From contig CAKSER010000027.1 of NCBI GenBank assembly GCA_934447715.1, positions 1 to 23,334 on the forward strand: 23,334 bases of DNA, read 5' to 3'. Source of the stretch: an uncultured Eubacteriales bacterium. GTDB taxonomy: Bacteria > Bacillota > Clostridia > Oscillospirales > CAG-272. Both the position numbers and the translations under genes were made by a program. Position 1 is the first letter of the stretch. Each line of letters begins with the position of its first letter. Positions 1-7,687 of the stretch are shown piece after piece. The notes under the pieces are model-generated. The model did no database searches. It saw nothing but the letters and a program-made list of their open reading frames with translations, and was not told where the DNA came from.

Positions 1-105
1 TTCCTTGGCTAAAAATCATAATATAGTTTCTTTATATTTTTTGGAGTCACTGTCACCTATCATTGACATTCCTACAAGTTTTTCGCAGGCTGAGGCCTAT
101 GTCTA

Positions 106-134
106 TTGACAAATTCCGCGGCAAATGATATAAT
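106..134 (+). promoter_or_regulatory. SigA promoter of mgtE-tcdA
   Basis: TTGACA at 106-111 and TATAAT at 129-134 are separated by exactly 17 bases, which is a full match to the vegetative SigA consensus. Transcription should start near 141, leaving a leader of about 180 bases before mgtE. Such a perfect promoter suggests that control is exerted after initiation, in the leader. Confidence 0.88.
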
Positions 135-140
135 CTATAG

Positions 141-319
141 GATATTAAAATTATAAGCAGAGGTGAGGATAATGGACGCCAGCATACCCCGAAGTACAGA
201 AGCAAATTACATACCGGCGGTCTATCCTGATTTATCCTCGCATGCAAAGTAAAGGCTTATAAGGATAATTCAAGATATTTTTTGCCGCCGTCAATTTTAA
301 GTGAACGGAGGCTTTTTTT
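141..319 (+). promoter_or_regulatory. Structured mgtE leader, candidate riboswitch of unassigned class
   Basis: The leader ends in a terminator-like hairpin: 284-291 pairs with 305-312 (one G.A mismatch) and is followed by seven T (313-319), directly before the ATG at 320. The ribosome binding site (CGGAGG, 306-311) lies inside the 3' arm. An exclusive alternative pairs 215-221 with 284-290 over seven base pairs, which would destroy the terminator. The same 216-222 segment can instead pair with 175-180 (one bulge), continued by 167-171 with 223-227, as an aptamer-like domain. Further helices are possible between 165-171 and 233-239, and between 232-238 and 262-268. Seen: the complementarities and the U tract. 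Inferred: ligand control, with Mg2+ the obvious candidate because of mgtE. I do not recognise the conserved M-box (ykoK) core in it. Confidence 0.7.
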
Positions 320-1957
320 ATGGAAAAGAAGGATCAAACCGAGCTTTTTGACAGTGAAAACGAAAAAAGAAAAGCGCAAAACATAAATTCCGAAATATCC
401 GGATGCGATATAAGCACCGAGGATACAAATGATCCGGCAAAGAAGACAGACCTTGACGAGGCTGAAAGAGCTGACAAGGCCGTAAAAAGCGAAAATGACG
501 GCGAGAGCGGCAGGGATGATGAATCGGACGATTTTGATGATGCCGACGATGTCGTGCCGGATAAGCGCGACTTTACCGATGAAATTTTAAAGATTGTCAG
601 AAGCGGCAAGTCCTACGGCACAATCAAAGAGCTGCTCGAGGACTATCACGATAACGATATTGCCGGAGCTCTTGAAGAGCTGAGCCCGGAAGAGCGTATA
701 CGCCTTTACAGAATCCTCGGAATAGAGGCAACATCCGACATTCTTTCCTATGTTGACGAGGAGGATGTCGGCTCGTATATCGAGGAGATGCCGTCGGAAA
801 AGGCAGCTGACGTAATCGAGGCAATGGATGCAAGCGATGCTGTCGACGTCCTTGACGAGCTCGATGAGGAAAAGCGCCAGGAAATCATGGACTTAATCGA
901 GGGTGATGCGGTTGAGGACATCAAGCTGATCGATTCATACGACGACGACATGATCGGTAGCCGTATGTCGACAAACTATATCGTCATTGCAAAGGATCTG
1001 AATATCAAGCAGGCTATGCGCTCGATGATTGATCAGGCTGCCGAAAACGATAATATATCAACGATTTATGTCGAAAATGCGGACGGCTCCTTTTACGGAG
1101 CGATAGATTTAAAGGAACTCATACTTGCAAGGCAGGATACCGAGCTTGATTCTATTGTTCAGACATCATATCCGTATGTTTATGCAAACGAAACTATCGA
1201 GGAATGTATCGAGGAGTTAAAGGGCTATTCCGAGGACTCTATACCGGTGCTTTCACCGGACGATGACAGAATCCTCGGAGTAATTACGGCTCAGGAGCTT
1301 GTTGAGGTCGTAAACGATGAGTTCGGAGAAGACTATGCAAAGCTCGCAGGACTTTCGTCGGAGGATGATCTCGGCGAGAAGATTTTTAAATCGGTCGGAA
1401 AAAGACTTCCCTGGCTTTTTATTCTTCTTGTTTTAGGCCTTGTTGTTTCCTCTGTTGTCGGAGCGTTCGAAGGGGTAATCGCGTCGCTTCCGCTTGTAAT
1501 CTGCTTCCAGTCGCTTGTCCTTGACATGTCGGGAAACGTCGGAACGCAGTCGCTTGCCGTAACAATTCGTGTCTTAATGGACGACGATGTCTCAAAAAAG
1601 GATAAACTGAAGCTTGTGTTCAAGGAGATGAGAATCGGATTTATCAACGGTCTGGTTCTGGGAGTTTTCTCGTTTGTTGTAATAGGTATTTATCTGTATC
1701 TGTTTAAAACACAGAATATGCTGATGGTAATTGCCACGGCAGGCTGTGTCGGGATTTCGCTTTGCATTGCAATGACGATATCGAGCTTAAGCGGAACGAT
1801 AATTCCGATAATTTTAAAGGCGTTTAAGATCGACCCGGCTGTTGCGTCCGGTCCGCTGATCACAACAATTAACGACCTTGTTGCGATCGTAACATACTAC
1901 GGTCTTTCCTGGCTGCTTCTTATCGAGGTTTTAAACCTCGGAGCCGCTGTTTTATAA
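320..1957 (+). CDS. mgtE: Magnesium transporter MgtE
   Basis: Homodimeric Mg2+ channel of the inner membrane, gated by cytoplasmic Mg2+. The 545 residues show the family order: an MgtE N domain of helical repeats (about 88-207), two CBS domains (about 208-333) and a five-helix membrane domain (about 362-545). The family signature NVGTQSLAVTIR starts at residue 406, and the last helix carries TTINDL, whose Asp519 probably corresponds to the pore aspartate of Thermus MgtE. Most MgtE proteins have about 450 residues; the surplus is an N-terminal extension of roughly 85 residues rich in Asp, Glu and Lys (acidic run at 66-77). The ATG is set 8 bases after CGGAGG. It is first in a likely operon with tcdA, 28 bases downstream, and is controlled by the structured leader upstream. 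Identity is very secure; the role of the acidic extension is unknown. Confidence 0.96.
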   Translation: MEKKDQTELFDSENEKRKAQNINSEISGCDISTEDTNDPAKKTDLDEAERADKAVKSENDGESGRDDESDDFDDADDVVPDKRDFTDEILKIVRSGKSYGTIKELLEDYHDNDIAGALEELSPEERIRLYRILGIEATSDILSYVDEEDVGSYIEEMPSEKAADVIEAMDASDAVDVLDELDEEKRQEIMDLIEGDAVEDIKLIDSYDDDMIGSRMSTNYIVIAKDLNIKQAMRSMIDQAAENDNISTIYVENADGSFYGAIDLKELILARQDTELDSIVQTSYPYVYANETIEECIEELKGYSEDSIPVLSPDDDRILGVITAQELVEVVNDEFGEDYAKLAGLSSEDDLGEKIFKSVGKRLPWLFILLVLGLVVSSVVGAFEGVIASLPLVICFQSLVLDMSGNVGTQSLAVTIRVLMDDDVSKKDKLKLVFKEMRIGFINGLVLGVFSFVVIGIYLYLFKTQNMLMVIATAGCVGISLCIAMTISSLSGTIIPIILKAFKIDPAVASGPLITTINDLVAIVTYYGLSWLLLIEVLNLGAAVL

Positions 1958-1985
1958 AATACATTTTTCGGAGACTCGGAATTAT

Positions 1986-2684
1986 ATGGATACAAATGAA
2001 AATTGGCAGTCGAGGGAGATATCGCTTATAGGTAAGGAAGCGGTAGAGCGTCTGAAGGAGGCTTCGGTTCTTGTGTTCGGCGTCGGAGGCGTCGGAGGCT
2101 ATGCGGTCGAGGCGCTTGCAAGAGCAGGGGTCGGAAGAATCTCGATTGTGGATTCCGACAGATTCTGCCCTTCAAACATGAACAGACAGCTGCTTGCGGA
2201 TGTCACAACCTTGGGGAAAGTTAAAACAGAGGTCGCAGAAGAGAGAATCAAAAAAATCAATCCGGAGTGCGAGGTTGTCTGCTTTGCGGAGTATGCCGAC
2301 GGGAGCAATATCGAAAGGATTTTTGATACTGCAAGACCGGAATTTGTTATCGACTGTATAGATTCTGTCGGCGCAAAGCTGTGTATTGCCAAAACCGCAA
2401 TCGAAAGAAATATCGGGATAATAGCCTGCATGGGAACCGGAAACAAGCTGGATCCTTCAAAATTAAGGGTTTCGGATATTTCAAAAACGGTTGTCTGTCC
2501 GCTTGCAAAGGCGGTCAGGCTCGGATTTAAAAAGCTCGGAATCAAGCATCTTCCGGTGGTTTTCAGCGATGAAATCCCGGTAAAGAGCGGTCAGAGAACA
2601 CCTGCTTCGATATCCTTTGTTCCCCCTGTCGCAGGCTTTCTTCTTTCCGGATATGTTATCCGGAGGCTGATCGGAATTGAATAA
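1986..2684 (+). CDS. tcdA: tRNA threonylcarbamoyladenosine dehydratase TcdA
   Basis: E1-like (ThiF/MoeB/HesA superfamily) enzyme that uses ATP to dehydrate t6A37 of tRNA to the cyclic form ct6A. At 232 residues it is close to the usual 230-270. The nucleotide-binding loop GVGGVGG is at 32-38, the SNMNRQ segment typical of the superfamily at 63-68, and DCIDS around Asp126. The stretch CPLAKAVRLGFKKLGIKHL (171-189) and the C-terminal FVPPVAGFLLSG are more like TcdA/CsdL than ThiF or MoeB. I see no CxxC zinc pair such as MoeB has. It follows mgtE by 28 bases and probably shares its transcript; a GGAG lies 12 bases before the ATG. The mgtE link looks positional only. A generic ThiF-family adenylyltransferase is the main alternative. 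Confidence 0.9.
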   Translation: MDTNENWQSREISLIGKEAVERLKEASVLVFGVGGVGGYAVEALARAGVGRISIVDSDRFCPSNMNRQLLADVTTLGKVKTEVAEERIKKINPECEVVCFAEYADGSNIERIFDTARPEFVIDCIDSVGAKLCIAKTAIERNIGIIACMGTGNKLDPSKLRVSDISKTVVCPLAKAVRLGFKKLGIKHLPVVFSDEIPVKSGQRTPASISFVPPVAGFLLSGYVIRRLIGIE

Positions 2685-2694
2685 AAGCAAATAT

Positions 2695-2742
2695 AAAACG
2701 TCATCGGAATCTGAAGGACAGATGCTCCGATGACGTTTTTTG
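2695..2742. terminator. Strong bidirectional terminator between tcdA and the glycyl-radical activase
   Basis: A near-perfect inverted repeat: 2695-2708 pairs with 2726-2739, continued inward by 2709-2713 with 2719-2723, with only a two-base bulge (GC, 2724-2725) and loop AAGGA. A T run follows on the plus strand, and the A-rich 5' side gives U residues on the minus strand. It can end both tcdA and the convergent minus-strand gene. Confidence 0.92.
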
Positions 2743-2759
2743 TGTTTTACATGGCGAGC

Positions 2760-3647
2760 TTAATCTGCATTAAGCCCCTTGCTTTTTAAAAGAGCCTTAA
2801 ACTCCGAAAGCTTTTCCTTTGATACCTTAATCTCGGTATCAAAGTCGTATGTAAGACCGATGCTTTGATATTTTCCTCCGCCGAAGGCATGATATGGCAT
2901 AAGGGTGACTCTTTCGATTCCGGAAAGCGAGCCTATAAGCTCGGAGATCGAATTCATTTCTAAGGCAGAATCGTTTACGCCCGGAATTACCGGAATTCTT
3001 ATCCATATTTTGGCTCCGGATGATGAAAGCCTTTTCAGATTATCAATTATCAGCTCGTTTTTGCATCCGGTATATTTTTCGTGTGTCGCCGAGTCAAAGG
3101 CTTTGATATCGTAAAGAAAAATGTCGGTATACGGAATGACACGCTCAATTGCCTCCCATTTTACATATCCGCAGGTATCGACGGCGGTCGAAATGCCGTT
3201 TTCCTTGCAGAGACGAAGGCATTCGAGAACAAAATCCGACTGAATAAGACATTCTCCGCCGGAAAAGGTCGCTCCGCCGTTTTCGCGGTAGAACGCTTTG
3301 TCAAGGAGAATGGCATCGAGCACCTTATAAGGGGTCACATCCTCTCCGCAGAGCTCAAGAGCGCCTGTCGGACAGCCTTCTGCACATTTTTTGCAGGCGG
3401 TGCAGCTTTTAAAGTCGATGCCGTGTTCGCCGTCCCGGTCGACAAAGTGATTTTTGCACACAGAGGCGCATTTCATGCATCCGATGCATTTTGTGCCGGT
3501 ATACTTCAGCTGGATTTTGGAGCTCAAGCCCTCCGGATTGTGGCACCATCTGCACCGAAGAGGGCAGCCCTTTAAAAACACGGTGGTTCTTACACCCGGA
3601 CCGTCGTGTACCGAAAAACGCTGGATATCAAATATTCTGCCGTTCAT
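2760..3647 (-). CDS. Glycyl-radical enzyme activating protein (radical SAM), orphan
   Basis: Radical SAM activase that would abstract hydrogen from the conserved glycine of a partner glycyl radical enzyme. The 295 residues contain CPLRCRWC (Cys28, Cys32, Cys35) for the SAM-binding 4Fe-4S cluster. Two further ferredoxin-type motifs follow (Cys54/57/60/64 and Cys82/85/88/92), as in activases of the choline lyase, benzylsuccinate synthase and hydroxyphenylacetate decarboxylase group; simple PflA lacks them. The GGATFSGGEC segment (124-133) has GGEC where GGEP is usual. The first residues (MNGRIFDIQRFSVHDGPG) match the usual family start. No glycyl radical enzyme lies in the window, so the partner is elsewhere. 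The gene lies 95 bases downstream of rsmB on the same strand; its own SD is weak (CGGA) and a small hairpin precedes it. Substrate class cannot be told. Confidence 0.92.
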   Translation of the reverse strand: MNGRIFDIQRFSVHDGPGVRTTVFLKGCPLRCRWCHNPEGLSSKIQLKYTGTKCIGCMKCASVCKNHFVDRDGEHGIDFKSCTACKKCAEGCPTGALELCGEDVTPYKVLDAILLDKAFYRENGGATFSGGECLIQSDFVLECLRLCKENGISTAVDTCGYVKWEAIERVIPYTDIFLYDIKAFDSATHEKYTGCKNELIIDNLKRLSSSGAKIWIRIPVIPGVNDSALEMNSISELIGSLSGIERVTLMPYHAFGGGKYQSIGLTYDFDTEIKVSKEKLSEFKALLKSKGLNAD

Positions 3648-3742
3648 AAAGAAATCCGCAGCCTTCGCCTTTTTGAAGGCTCCTTTCTTTTGACTAAATG
3701 GTACTTATCAATCTGATTTAACAATTGAGGAAAACCGTGCTG

Positions 3743-5059
3743 TCAGATGCGCTTGAATTTTGCAATAAAGAATCCGTCGCTGCCGGACTTGCTCGGAAAC
3801 AGCGTAACAGAGGACTGCCCTTCTGGCATCCCGGCTGTCTCGGGGATAAATTCCTTATGCTCTGTAAGAAATCTTTTAACAATCTCCTCGTTTTCCGCCG
3901 GGTTCAGCGTGCAGGTCGAGTAGATTAAAAATCCGTTCTTTTTTACATATGCCGAGCTGCTTTCAAGAATTGCATATTGGATATCCGGCAGCCGGTCTAT
4001 GTCTTCCTTCCTCTTGTATCGCAGATCCGGCTTTTTTGCAAGCACGCCGAGTCCGGAGCAGGGAACATCGCAAAGAACCCTGTCGGCTGTTTTGGTAAGG
4101 CTGTCCTCTTTCTTTGCTCCGTCCTGAACCTTTGCTTCTATAATCGAGATCCCGAGCCGCTCGGCTCCTTTTTTTACAAGAGAAAGCTTGCTTTCGTGCA
4201 GATCAAAGGAAAGCAGCCGTCCGCTGTTTTCCATGTCGATTGCCATTCCGAAGCTCTTTCCTCCGGGGCACGAGCAGGTGTCTATTACCGTTTGTCCGGC
4301 GCGTGCATCGACTGCTTTTACACAGAGCTGGGACGACTTGTCCTGAACAAAGCAAAGTCCGCTTTCAATCTGATTGATTTCTGAAATCGGAACAGGGCTT
4401 AAAAAGCGTATTCCGCTCTCGGTTTCTTCAAGAGCTTCGGACTTTGGAAGGGTATCAAGGAGCGCCTGCCTGTCGGTTTTAAGCGTGTTTACCCTCAGAG
4501 AAAGCGGAGGAAGAATGTGGGATGCCGACAGGATTTCTTCCGCCTTTTCCTCTCCGTATGAGCTTATGAAAAGCTCGCAGATCCACTTTTTTACAGAATA
4601 TTTTCTTTGAAAGAGCTCTGCTGTATCATTGCAACCGTAAGAATAGTCAATGCTGTCCTTGCCTCTTGCAACAGATCGTAAAACTCCGTTTACAAACCCG
4701 GATACCCCCTTGTGGCACAGCTTTTTTGAAAGCTCAACCGATTCCGAAACAGCAGCGCTGTCCGGAATTCTGTCGCAGAAGACAATCTGGAACACACCGA
4801 GGCGAAGTATCGTTTTGACACTGTCCTCGAGCTTTTCCGGCGGTCTTGACGAAAAACGGGATATTATATAGTCGAGGGTGATAAGCCTTTCTATTACGCC
4901 GTAGACAAGCGTCGTAAACAGCGCCTTGTCGCTTCCTTCAAAGCGGTATTTTTTGATCTTGGTGTCGACCTCGATGTTTGAAAATTTGTTTTCGTTAAAG
5001 CATCTAAGAAGCGACCTCGAGGCAGCCTCGCGGACGCCGATTTTCTCTTCGTTTTTCAT
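3743..5059 (-). CDS. rsmB: 16S rRNA (cytosine-967-C5)-methyltransferase RsmB
   Basis: Methylates C967 (E. coli numbering) of 16S rRNA with SAM. The 438 residues show an N-terminal NusB-like RNA-binding domain (about 5-135) followed by the NOL1/NOP2/Sun methyltransferase domain. The SAM motif DTCSCPGGKS is at 260-269, slightly divergent from the usual DACAAPGGKT. The two cysteines are present: Cys334 in DVPCSGLG and Cys383 in YSTCTLNPAEN, the latter being the expected nucleophile and the former needed for release. Its ATG overlaps the fmt stop codon (ATGA, 5056-5059), so translation is probably coupled. The fmt-rsmB pairing is widespread in Firmicutes, so identity is secure. Confidence 0.95.
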   Translation of the reverse strand: MKNEEKIGVREAASRSLLRCFNENKFSNIEVDTKIKKYRFEGSDKALFTTLVYGVIERLITLDYIISRFSSRPPEKLEDSVKTILRLGVFQIVFCDRIPDSAAVSESVELSKKLCHKGVSGFVNGVLRSVARGKDSIDYSYGCNDTAELFQRKYSVKKWICELFISSYGEEKAEEILSASHILPPLSLRVNTLKTDRQALLDTLPKSEALEETESGIRFLSPVPISEINQIESGLCFVQDKSSQLCVKAVDARAGQTVIDTCSCPGGKSFGMAIDMENSGRLLSFDLHESKLSLVKKGAERLGISIIEAKVQDGAKKEDSLTKTADRVLCDVPCSGLGVLAKKPDLRYKRKEDIDRLPDIQYAILESSSAYVKKNGFLIYSTCTLNPAENEEIVKRFLTEHKEFIPETAGMPEGQSSVTLFPSKSGSDGFFIAKFKRI

Positions 5060-6021
5060 TTATCGGATTCCTTTTCGGCAGAGCAGAGCATATCACCTTC
5101 GTGAATTTTCTTGCCTCGTACAAAATCGGCAGAGGCCATTCTTCTTTTTCCTGCAGGCAGCACCTCCGTTATGGCAATTACCCCCGGATTGCATACGACA
5201 TTGATTGAATCGCCTGCAAAAATGACGGTTCCGGGCGCTGCGCTTTCCTTTTTGTTTTCGCTTACAATTTCGGATGCTGCAACCTTCAGGATGCTTCCGT
5301 TAAGGAACGTATAGGCAAGCGGTATCGGCGACAGGCCTCTTATCTGATTGAATACCGTTCTTGCCGGCTTTGAAAAGTCGATTAAGCAATCTGATTTTTC
5401 GATTTTTTCTGCATAGCATGAAAGGCTGTCGTCCTGCTTTTGAGGAATAATCTCTCCGCTTTCGATCAGCTTAAGAGCCTTTACAAGAGCCGATGCTCCG
5501 AGCTTTACAAGACCGTCAAAGACGGTTTCAAAGTTGTCCTTTTCCGTTATCGGCATGCTTTCCTTTAAAAGCATGTCTCCTGTGTCAAGCCCTGCCTCCA
5601 TCTGCATAATGGTGATTCCGGTCTCGGTCTCTCCGTTTATAATTGCACGCTGAATCGGAGCTGCGCCTCTGTATTTCGGAAGCAGCGAGCCGTGAACATT
5701 GATGCACCCGAATTTCGGGAAGTCAAGAACATTCTGCGGAAGGATTTTTCCGTATGCGGCAACAACAATTATATCCGGGTTAAGATTTTTAAGAAGAGCA
5801 AAAAACTCCTCGCTCTTAAGTGTGGAGGGCTCGTATACATCAAGGCCCTCTAAAAGAGCATATTCCTTTACCGGCGTGGGCTTCATTTCGTGGCCTCTGC
5901 CTCTCGGCTTGTCCTGCTGCGTGATTACTGTAACATCGTATTTTTCGTTTACGAGCGCTTTAAGCGACCCGACCGCAAAATCCGGCGTTCCCATGAAGAC
6001 TATCTTTCTGATTTTATCCAT
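5056..6021 (-). CDS. fmt: Methionyl-tRNA formyltransferase
   Basis: Transfers the formyl group of 10-formyl-tetrahydrofolate to Met-tRNA(fMet), the step that makes initiator tRNA. Length is 321 residues, typical for Fmt. The N-terminal MGTPDFA (10-16), the folate-site segment NVHGSLLPKYRGAAPIQ (108-124) and the catalytic Asn108, His110 and Asp146 (in AGLDTGD) are all in place and align with E. coli Asn106/His108/Asp144. The C-terminal tRNA-binding domain follows from about residue 205. A good SD (GAGGGG/AAGGA) precedes the ATG. It is first gene of the fmt-rsmB-activase cluster; the usual def (peptide deformylase) is not upstream, where aspartate kinase sits instead. No clear promoter was found in 6022-6080. 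Confidence 0.97.
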   Translation of the reverse strand: MDKIRKIVFMGTPDFAVGSLKALVNEKYDVTVITQQDKPRGRGHEMKPTPVKEYALLEGLDVYEPSTLKSEEFFALLKNLNPDIIVVAAYGKILPQNVLDFPKFGCINVHGSLLPKYRGAAPIQRAIINGETETGITIMQMEAGLDTGDMLLKESMPITEKDNFETVFDGLVKLGASALVKALKLIESGEIIPQKQDDSLSCYAEKIEKSDCLIDFSKPARTVFNQIRGLSPIPLAYTFLNGSILKVAASEIVSENKKESAAPGTVIFAGDSINVVCNPGVIAITEVLPAGKRRMASADFVRGKKIHEGDMLCSAEKESDK

Positions 6022-6080
6022 TCCTTACCCCTCTTCCGTTTTTCTTCCGATCCCGTTTTGTTTGCTGTTTATGAAAATAT

Positions 6081-6125
6081 AAAAAAGGCAATTATCAATA
6101 TAGTATTGCAATTTTTGCCCTTTTT
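6081..6125 (-). terminator. Probable terminator of aspartate kinase
   Basis: On the minus strand GGCAA (6115-6119) pairs with TTGCC (6087-6091), with an inner CAATA/TATTG stem, and a run of six U (6081-6086) follows. The internal loops make it weaker than the other terminators here. Confidence 0.6.
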
Positions 6126-6148
6126 ATAATTTTAATATGCTTTTGTAG

Positions 6149-7462
6149 TTATGCCCTTACGGCAGAGTCGTAGATTGCCCGAAGAGCGCTTTCAAAGTCG
6201 CAGGAATCGACTCCGATTATAATATTCATCTCGCTTGAGCCCTGGTCAATCATTCTGATATTGATATTTGCCTCTGCAATTGCGGAAATAATTTTTGCCG
6301 CGGTTCCTTTAGCCCTGACCATATTGCGTCCGACGATTGCAATCAGAGCAAGACCGTCCTCAACAGAAACGCATTCCGGGCTGACAGCCTCCTTGATTTC
6401 GCTGATGATCCTTGAGCGTTTGTCCTTCAGGCATTCCGTCTTTACGATTACCGACATCGTGTCGATTCCGGACGGGATGTGCTCAAAGGAGATTCCGAGC
6501 TTTTCAAAGACCTCAAGAACCCTGCGCCCGAATCCTACCTGAGTGTTCATCATGTCCTTTTCGACAGTGACAAAGCTGAAATCCTTCTTGCCGGCAATTC
6601 CGGTAATGGTTCCGCCGACCATGCTGTCAGCATGCGAAACGATCATCGTTCCTCTTGCCTCCGGCTGGTTTGTGTTCTTGATGTTGATCGGTATTTTTGC
6701 AATTCTTACAGGGAAGATCGCGTCCTCGTGAAGGACGGTCGCGCCCATGTAGGAAAGCTCGCGAAGCTCGGTATATGTAATTGTCTCGATAGGCTTCGGA
6801 TCGTCGACGATTCTCGGGTCCGCCATAAGAAATCCCGAAACGTCGGTCCAGTTTTCATAAAGATCCGCACCGGCTGCTCTTGCAACGATCGCTCCGGTGA
6901 TATCAGATCCTCCTCTTGAAAAGGTCTTGATCGTTCCGTTCGGCATTGAGCCGTAAAAGCCCGGAATTACCGCTCTCGGATGCTCCTTTAATACCTCGGA
7001 AAGCTTTTCGTTTGTCTTTTCGGAATCGAACGAGCCGTCGTCCTTGAAGAAGATAACATGCTTTGCGTTGATGAAATCGTAATCGAGGTATTTTGCAAGA
7101 ATCAGGGCGTTAAGGTATTCACCTCGGCTTGCCATATAGTCTCTTCCGGCATTGTGCAGAAGAGCATACTTTATTGATTCGTATTCCTCATCAAGAGAAA
7201 AATCAAGCCCGAGACCCTTAATGATCTCATTATATCTTCCTGTTATCAACCCGAAGCATTCGTTGATATCCTTTCCTGCGAATGCGAGCTCGTAGCACTC
7301 ATACAGCTTATCTGTTATTTTAAAATCGTTTTTATCCTTTTTTCCCGGGGCGGAGGGGACAACATATCTTCTGGATTCATCGGCTGTGATGATGTCTTTA
7401 ACCTTTTTGAACTGCTCGCTGCTTGCAAGCGAGCTTCCGCCGAACTTTACCGTTTTAATCAC
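6149..7462 (-). CDS. lysC: Aspartate kinase
   Basis: Phosphorylates aspartate, the entry step to lysine/diaminopimelate, threonine and methionine. The 437 residues begin with the signature KFGGSSLAS (6-14); FSRGGSDITGAI (181-192) and WTDVSGFLMADPRIV (205-219) form the kinase core. Two ACT regulatory domains follow (about 295-360 and 370-437), pointing to allosteric amino-acid feedback. The start is GTG at 7462-7460, with AGGAG eight bases upstream. It is monocistronic, with its own consensus promoter and a probable terminator. No lysine riboswitch or T-box is visible, since its leader is under 40 bases. In spore formers the pathway also supplies dipicolinate. Which aspartate kinase isozyme this is cannot be decided from the window. 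Confidence 0.95.
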   Translation of the reverse strand: MIKTVKFGGSSLASSEQFKKVKDIITADESRRYVVPSAPGKKDKNDFKITDKLYECYELAFAGKDINECFGLITGRYNEIIKGLGLDFSLDEEYESIKYALLHNAGRDYMASRGEYLNALILAKYLDYDFINAKHVIFFKDDGSFDSEKTNEKLSEVLKEHPRAVIPGFYGSMPNGTIKTFSRGGSDITGAIVARAAGADLYENWTDVSGFLMADPRIVDDPKPIETITYTELRELSYMGATVLHEDAIFPVRIAKIPINIKNTNQPEARGTMIVSHADSMVGGTITGIAGKKDFSFVTVEKDMMNTQVGFGRRVLEVFEKLGISFEHIPSGIDTMSVIVKTECLKDKRSRIISEIKEAVSPECVSVEDGLALIAIVGRNMVRAKGTAAKIISAIAEANINIRMIDQGSSEMNIIIGVDSCDFESALRAIYDSAVRA

Positions 7463-7499
7463 TTGAGGTTCTCCTGAATGTCAAAATTATATCTACATT

Positions 7500-7528
7500 A
7501 TTATATGAGCAAAACACGGCTTTGTCAA
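7500..7528 (-). promoter_or_regulatory. SigA promoter of aspartate kinase
   Basis: On the minus strand TTGACA (7523-7528) and TATAAT (7500-7505) are 17 bases apart, a full consensus match. The start site is near 7493, giving a short leader of about 30 bases. Confidence 0.9.
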
Positions 7529-7592
7529 GCGTTAAAGCCACAATTCGGAACTATTAGATAATAAACAGCTAAAAAAATTTACATATATTGTA

Positions 7593-7621
7593 TTAATAAT
7601 CCTGTAAAAGTGTGATACAAT
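7593..7621 (+). promoter_or_regulatory. Possible promoter of the P-type ATPase
   Basis: TACAAT at 7616-7621 is a fair -10. The hexamer 17 bases upstream (TTAATA, 7593-7598) is a poor -35, so the promoter may be weak or need an activator. The segment between it and the gene (7622-7680) is very A+T rich and shows no obvious hairpin. Confidence 0.4.
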
Positions 7622-7687
7622 CATTAAGATGCTATATCAGCCTAGACGATAAATTCAAAATATAATTATATTTTATTTGGAGTTACA

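Noticed and set aside
141..319. Canonical M-box (ykoK) riboswitch
   Set aside because: A GGTGAGG stretch recalls the M-box start, but the following conserved core could not be found by eye, so the class was left open.
3081..3575. Long plus-strand open frame over the activase gene
   Set aside because: It is antisense to a gene with clear radical SAM and ferredoxin motifs; composition mirrors the coding strand.
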